Assembly (NCBI RefSeq): GCF_008831285.2
Contig: NC_045145.1
Coordinates: forward strand, 15,374,802-15,438,801
DNA from: Nymphaea colorata
Lineage: Eukaryota; Streptophyta; Magnoliopsida; Nymphaeales; Nymphaeaceae
Length of the DNA stretch: 64,000 nucleotides
Direction of reading: 5' to 3'
Shown here: piece after piece, positions 59,388-64,000 of the stretch
Position numbering within the stretch: the first letter of the stretch is position 1
Layout: the number at the start of each line of letters is the position of its first letter
The notes under the pieces: model-generated
Database searches by the model: none
What the model saw: only the letters and a program-made list of their open reading frames with translations
What the model was told of the DNA's origin: nothing
Program-made: the position numbers and the translations under genes

Positions 59388-59388
59388 A
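59357..59388. repeat. GA microsatellite in the 5' leader of the BAP31-like gene
   Basis: A GA run of about 30 bp with one interruption, 23-54 bp before the ATG at 59411. GA/CT repeats in 5' leaders are common in plants and can carry core-promoter or GAGA-binding function; that role is inferred. Confidence 0.85.
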
Positions 59389-59410
59389 AGGGAGAGACCT
59401 GGTGGTGGGA

Positions 59411-62400
59411 ATGGCTCTGCAATGGGTAGTGCTCGGCTACGTGGTGGCGGTGGAAGCTGTGCTTGCCATCCTTGTGACGCTGCCTTCACCCAAGGGCATT
59501 AGGACCCACATCGTCTCCTTGACCTCGCGGTTGCTGCAACCATCAATGGGCATTGTCCCCTTCGCGCTCTTCCAACTCATGGGTTCGCACTCTCCCCGAA
59601 CAACCCATTTCATTTCCTTCCTCACTTTCGCGTATTTAAATGGAATTTGCGGATTCGCTTTCCCTTTGAGCTTGTTTTGAGCATTGGATCAAGTGATCTA
59701 ATTGACCATGTTCTTATCAATAAGTTTATTTTGTGGCTGATGTTTGCGATGTTTTCAGATATCTACTGGAAGAACGAGCACCGTCTTTCTTGTTCTTCAG
59801 AAGTTTGCACTGCGGCGGAGAGGGATCGATACGAAAGGGCGGTGAGAATTTTGTTATGATCTCGGCTTTTTCTAGAGTGATAATTGAAGAGTAATGGTTT
59901 GAGCGGTTTTATTTTTTCTGTTCGGAATAAAAATTTCATTAACTTTATGTTTTTGAATGATCCGTAAGTCCGATCAATGCAAGAGCCGGATGGTGTTCTT
60001 CGATTTTGGAGAAGTACTGTAGATTGTCAACTGAGCGCTAGCTTGTTTGGTGACAAGAACGGATCCTCTGTGGTCCCAGAGGACGTAGTTTTCACTCTTA
60101 TTGTAGGTTACAAATGTCTATATTTATTCCCGATTATGTGCATCCTTCAACTGGAATTTTAGGGAGGAACCTACAGTTTCATTAAATGGTTAAAGCTAAA
60201 TTATACAGATTGGTGCGGACGATACAACACTCGAAGGTAACGATGTACCAATTTATAACATATTCACGCTGTGTGAAAAGACGAATGGCAGTTAAATGGA
60301 TGTTTTGGAAAGCATGGTTCTGGTTTAGTGCCTCAGAAGTCTGAAACTTATGATCAGATGAAGCAATAAATTAAGGATTCAAGAGAAGGAAAGAGACGAA
60401 GAGAATATATATGAGTCTTAAGTAATAAGGTAGACTGGCGCACTAGATAAAATGCAATCTATCTTACTTGACTTGTAGGTTTGCTGAATTAGCTTGGATA
60501 AAACTTGGATCTACTCGATGACCTCATGGAGTGAAGAGAAGCTATCTATGTTTTCATGGTACATGCTTTGTGTAAAGGTGAAAATTGATTGGATTCATGA
60601 TGGGTTTGCAATGCTTTTGGCAGTTATAAACCTCATTCAAATACAGTTGCCTATGTATTTATGTGATCTGGGTCCAATCTGTTTGCATTGCTATTTTTCT
60701 GTCCTTAAATGAAAACAGATGTATTTGAGCAGTTGACGTGGCCAAAAGCAATTGCCGTCCATGATTCATCTATTATTTTCATTAATTTGCAGGGTTAGTT
60801 TAGATTTTTCTTTTCGGCTTTAGTTTCCGTGAATTGGTGATTCAACCTTTACAGTCCTGAATCTCAGTGCAAATCTTATTGATGAGGCATGCTGGCAAAA
60901 TGCAAGTATTTTGAATATATAGCTTCCATGCTTTGTAACTTCTGAGAAGTCAGGACCTGGAACCTCCGGTTCAGTCATTCTATTTGTTTTTGGGTGGTTA
61001 ACTTTGTTTATGCTTCTTCATACAATCTCAATTTGACGACTAGTTGGTATGTTTTTAGAGCAAATGAAGGATGAAGCATCAAATGCTGCTTTGTTCAGTT
61101 AGTAGTCATGTTATACAGAATATATGTGGTTGTTCTACTACTTCCCCTTTATTTGTCCCTATGCCTTTTGGAATAAATTGAGGGTTAATCAAGGTAACAT
61201 AAGCATAACCTTTTTTTTGTTTGGTGTTGCGGGGCTTTTTTGGAGGGGTGGGGGGTTGATGGGAGAGTGGGGAGGAGGAAAGATCTGCATACAAATACAG
61301 CTGGTGAAAGATTTCAGTTGAAGAAAATAAAATCTATTCTACAGTTTGCTTTATATGGTGACATGTGAAATAAATCATGCTTTTGTTTTGCATTATTAGC
61401 TGCAAAAATCAAATGTATCACAATAGCAGTAAGCCGGCTCAGGGTTTAGTCGACATCGACATTCTATGGCTCAAACGATGCTTGAGCTGGAATTGAGCTT
61501 TGTAACCAATGCTTGAGCTAGCTCTATGAAATATTTGAAAGTTTGTGTGCTCAGCTCACCAACGAAAGCTAACCGACCTTCAGCTCGACAAAAACAAGCT
61601 TGAGTTTAAGAGACAAAATGAGTTCAGGTCATGCTCTGCACAAAATATACCTGCAGCTACAACAAAGAGAAAAGACGCAACGCTCAATGATAAGTAAACA
61701 GAGTCCACACCAGAAAGACAAGATCAGAATCAAACTTCTGGAACTTCACCATTTCTATGCTTTACAATTTGCAACCGTCATTGGTGATAGTTATCTTCTT
61801 TTTTGCCTCAGCAACCAAACCTTGATTTTTTTATCATTACTACAATTTCATATTAAAGAAAAAAAAAGCACATGGATGGAATCTAAGCACACTATGATTA
61901 CAAAATCCTTCTCAAAGTTCTAGTTGAGCTCATTGAGGAAACAACTTCAACCTACAGGTTGGAGGTGGATTATTTAGCAAATGAATAGAGCTTGAGCTAA
62001 GTCCTTGTATCTGCACTCACTATATACTTTATTTGCAACATTGTAGATAGATGGGAAGCATAGCAAGGTAATGATGCCAAAAATGTGTTTGTCTTGAACT
62101 CCAGCACTTTGATCTGTGTTGTAAAGAATGCTAGTCCTTATGGTAGGGAATTGCTTGTGATTAAGATGGACCTGGGTTCCAGGTGTGAAAAGGTGTTTTA
62201 TTTGAGCAAGCATGACCCAAGAATGGTGGCAGCTTCTTAATTAGAATGAGGTTGACTAGTATGTACACCCAAGGATATGTGGGAAGTGATGAGTGCTATT
62301 GTTGAGATCAGATTCTCCTCGTCTCACATATTGAAGTCTGTATTCTGATTTTTTATTTCCTTGGCGAAGATAAGATGTTGGTTTTTATTTATTTCCTGAG

Positions 62401-63332
62401 CTTTTTTCCTTGAGGAATAGGACATGTATGCCTGCATAGTCTTTAATTGTTGTAGACTCTTTGACACTGGTGAATGATCCACATGCACAGCATATCCGTA
62501 TATTCTTTTGCAGACGCGAGTAGCTAAATATGACCGTCATGATGGAGAATTCTATCAACGAGCAATTTTGTGAAATACATGTATGGTCACCATGAAATTG
62601 CCATAATTATTTTTTTGTTCATTGTCAATTTGTTTATTCCAGTAAACATCATTACTTTGATTAGTAAGGTAGTCGATCATGCTCATGCAAGGTTTGTGCT
62701 TTTAATGCTTAATATTTACAATCTCATCCCAAATGCAATGAACAACATCACCTTGAACTTGGGAGACTGTGCATTTTGTTGATAACCTTCTGTAAGAGAA
62801 GGAAAGGGTCATGCTTGTTTTTTGTTTTTCCATATTTGCATTCTCAAAGAAAATCTCCCTCAAAATTGCCTGCTATATCGCCATAACATTTAATAGATTT
62901 TCAGTCCTTTTGTGTTGGGTGGCTGGTTCTGGCTACTTCAAATGGAAAAAGTATCGGGGTTGCTTCTGGAAGCTTCACTTGTTGTTGATTAAAAGGAACC
63001 TTGCCCTCCTTTGTTTTTCTGCCTTATATTTGGGACGGACGAATTACCTTCATTTACTGGGCTCAGATGATGGACTCTTTTAATGTTGGCATAATTGTAG
63101 CGTTCATTGTAATGCAGATATTCAAAGCACAAAGGAATGCTGTTCTCTGCGTAGCTGCTTGCTTTCTTTACTGGTAGGAAGACATCTTACATATGGGGAA
63201 TCATAGCTAATGGACAATGTCAGTAAATATAAGCTCTGTGGTTGTTGCTGCAGGTGCATCTACTCTGTCTGTAAATACCAGAAGGAAATACAGAAAGTGG
63301 AAGAAGCTGAGAAGCGGCTCAAGGAATCATAG
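59411..63332 (+). CDS. Small ER membrane protein, BAP31-like
   Basis: Four exons, 59411-59582, 59759-59841, 63118-63173 and 63254-63332, join in frame into 129 residues with GT-AG introns. Intron 2 is 3.3 kb. The N-terminus is a membrane segment (about residues 5-24). A second hydrophobic stretch (about 45-58) ends in FALFQLMDIYWKNEHRL, then CTAAERDRYERA and IFKAQRNAVLCVAACFLYWC as the third membrane segment. A short charged Lys/Glu tail follows. This matches a conserved plant family annotated as B-cell receptor-associated 31-like or ER transmembrane protein. Animal BAP31 helps export of membrane proteins from the ER; the role of the short plant form is not established. It lacks the long cytosolic coiled coil of animal BAP31. 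Confidence 0.88.
61430..61620. repeat. Repeat remnant with 'gcttgagct' words in intron 2 of the BAP31-like gene
   Basis: Repeated words 'gcttgagct', 'gctcagctcacc' and 'cagctcgacaaa' resemble the common plant 'agctcggctcg' type of non-autonomous repeat. It is decayed and its ends are not visible. Confidence 0.4.
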
Positions 63333-64000
63333 ACTCATAGTCCACCCAAGTATGTTCCATCTTGTCAAAAGCTTATAATAATTAAACATGACGACCATAT
63401 GCTCATTTCAAAATTATTCTTAGACTTAGATCTGTAAGAGAGATGCAAAATATATATTCTCCTGATTCTTTTTGGCTTAAACCGTTAATCTCATAGTTGT
63501 ACTGAATGCCTTCTGATTTTTATTTTTTTCCCCTTCGAAACTTGACATACTGTTTTGTGGACAGAGAGCTGAGAAATAACATCGTGAGGTGAAGATGGTT
63601 GTTGATTACAAGCAGGACTGGCGAGTTACAGTGAGGTCGACTTGTTTGGGCCTGTGATTTCTTCTTTTTCCTACTTTATGTGTCTGTTTTTGTATTACTT
63701 AGAACGTTAGCCCGTAGCTTTTAACTGGATAGTCTAAAGGACGATGCAGACAATGAAAAATGGAATTGCAAGAACCAGTGAATCACATTACGAATCATGA
63801 AGCCTTTTTTGCTGTGGTTTTCCTTCTTTTGGTTTGGGTCGGCCACTCTTGCCGGCAGCGTAAAACTGCGAGAGGCTAGTTGAGCTCATCACTAATCAAA
63901 ATTATCAAACTATGTTGCTGTTTTCTTATTCATGTAAAATTGTATTCTTCCTTCTGTGCATGTATACGTTCGTGCTTCTAAAGCTATTTGATAGCTGTAT
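63333..64000 (+). other. 3' UTR and flank of the BAP31-like gene
   Basis: Sequence after the stop codon. A possible acceptor ('tttgtggacag') at about 63564 hints at an intron within the 3' UTR. No second gene is recognised before the window ends. Confidence 0.4.

Larger units (their letters stand above)
56735..59410. promoter_or_regulatory. Shared upstream region of divergent THO2 and BAP31-like genes, with repeats
   Basis: This 2.7-kb stretch separates two divergent start codons. It begins with a GC-richer THO2 leader (to about 57020). Repeat-like text at 57355-57480 and 57575-57665 contains 'aaggcggaaccaag' / 'aaggtggaaccaca' and AT-rich 'aaattttaaa' words. Microsatellites follow (57685-57712, 58283-58302). 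It ends in a GA-rich leader. No further gene was recognised. Confidence 0.45.

Overview
This is nuclear genomic DNA from a flowering plant. The evidence is the set of plant gene families, GT-AG introns, long AT-rich intergenic DNA with decayed repeats, and GA/CT and AT microsatellites. The coding regions are not grass-like in base composition. I cannot place the lineage further; a non-grass monocot or an early-diverging angiosperm would fit. There is no sign of a bacterial, viral or organellar context.

Six intact protein genes are supported. (1) 10087-11367 (+) is an intronless, membrane-anchored SAM-dependent methyltransferase of the At1g29790 type. (2) 13354-15084 (-) is an intronless PLS-class pentatricopeptide repeat (PPR) protein with an E/E+ tail. 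(3) 16625-22313 (+) is the exon junction complex core protein Y14 (RBM8A), in four exons. (4) 25440-27836 (-) is an intronless G-type lectin S-receptor-like kinase. (5) 31706-56734 (-) is THO complex subunit 2 (THO2). I reconstructed it as 32 exons that join in frame into a 1890-residue protein covering the whole family length. (6) 59411-63332 (+) is a small ER membrane protein resembling plant BAP31-like proteins, in four exons.

The first 9.7 kb is a graveyard. It holds a decayed minisatellite of about 61 bp, a diverged local duplication, and unspliced exon fragments. One set resembles the 5' end of the translesion polymerase gene REV1, with a frameshift and a Trp-to-stop change. Two others resemble gamma-tubulin complex protein 4 (GCP4) and lie in the wrong order relative to the protein. 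The stretches 11.4-13.3, 22.3-25.4, 27.8-31.7 and 56.7-59.4 kb are intergenic DNA with small tandem duplications, microsatellites and repeat remnants.

The genes do not form a pathway cluster. Y14 (exon junction complex) and THO2 (TREX complex) both link splicing to mRNA export, but they are separated by an unrelated receptor kinase, so the proximity is probably chance. I found no convincing undescribed system. The observations most worth following are the multi-gene fragment region at 2.1-9.6 kb, the duplicated candidate 3' splice sites and alternative C-terminus of THO2, the inverted repeat flanking Y14 exon 2, and a poly(A)-tailed candidate retrocopy in a THO2 intron.
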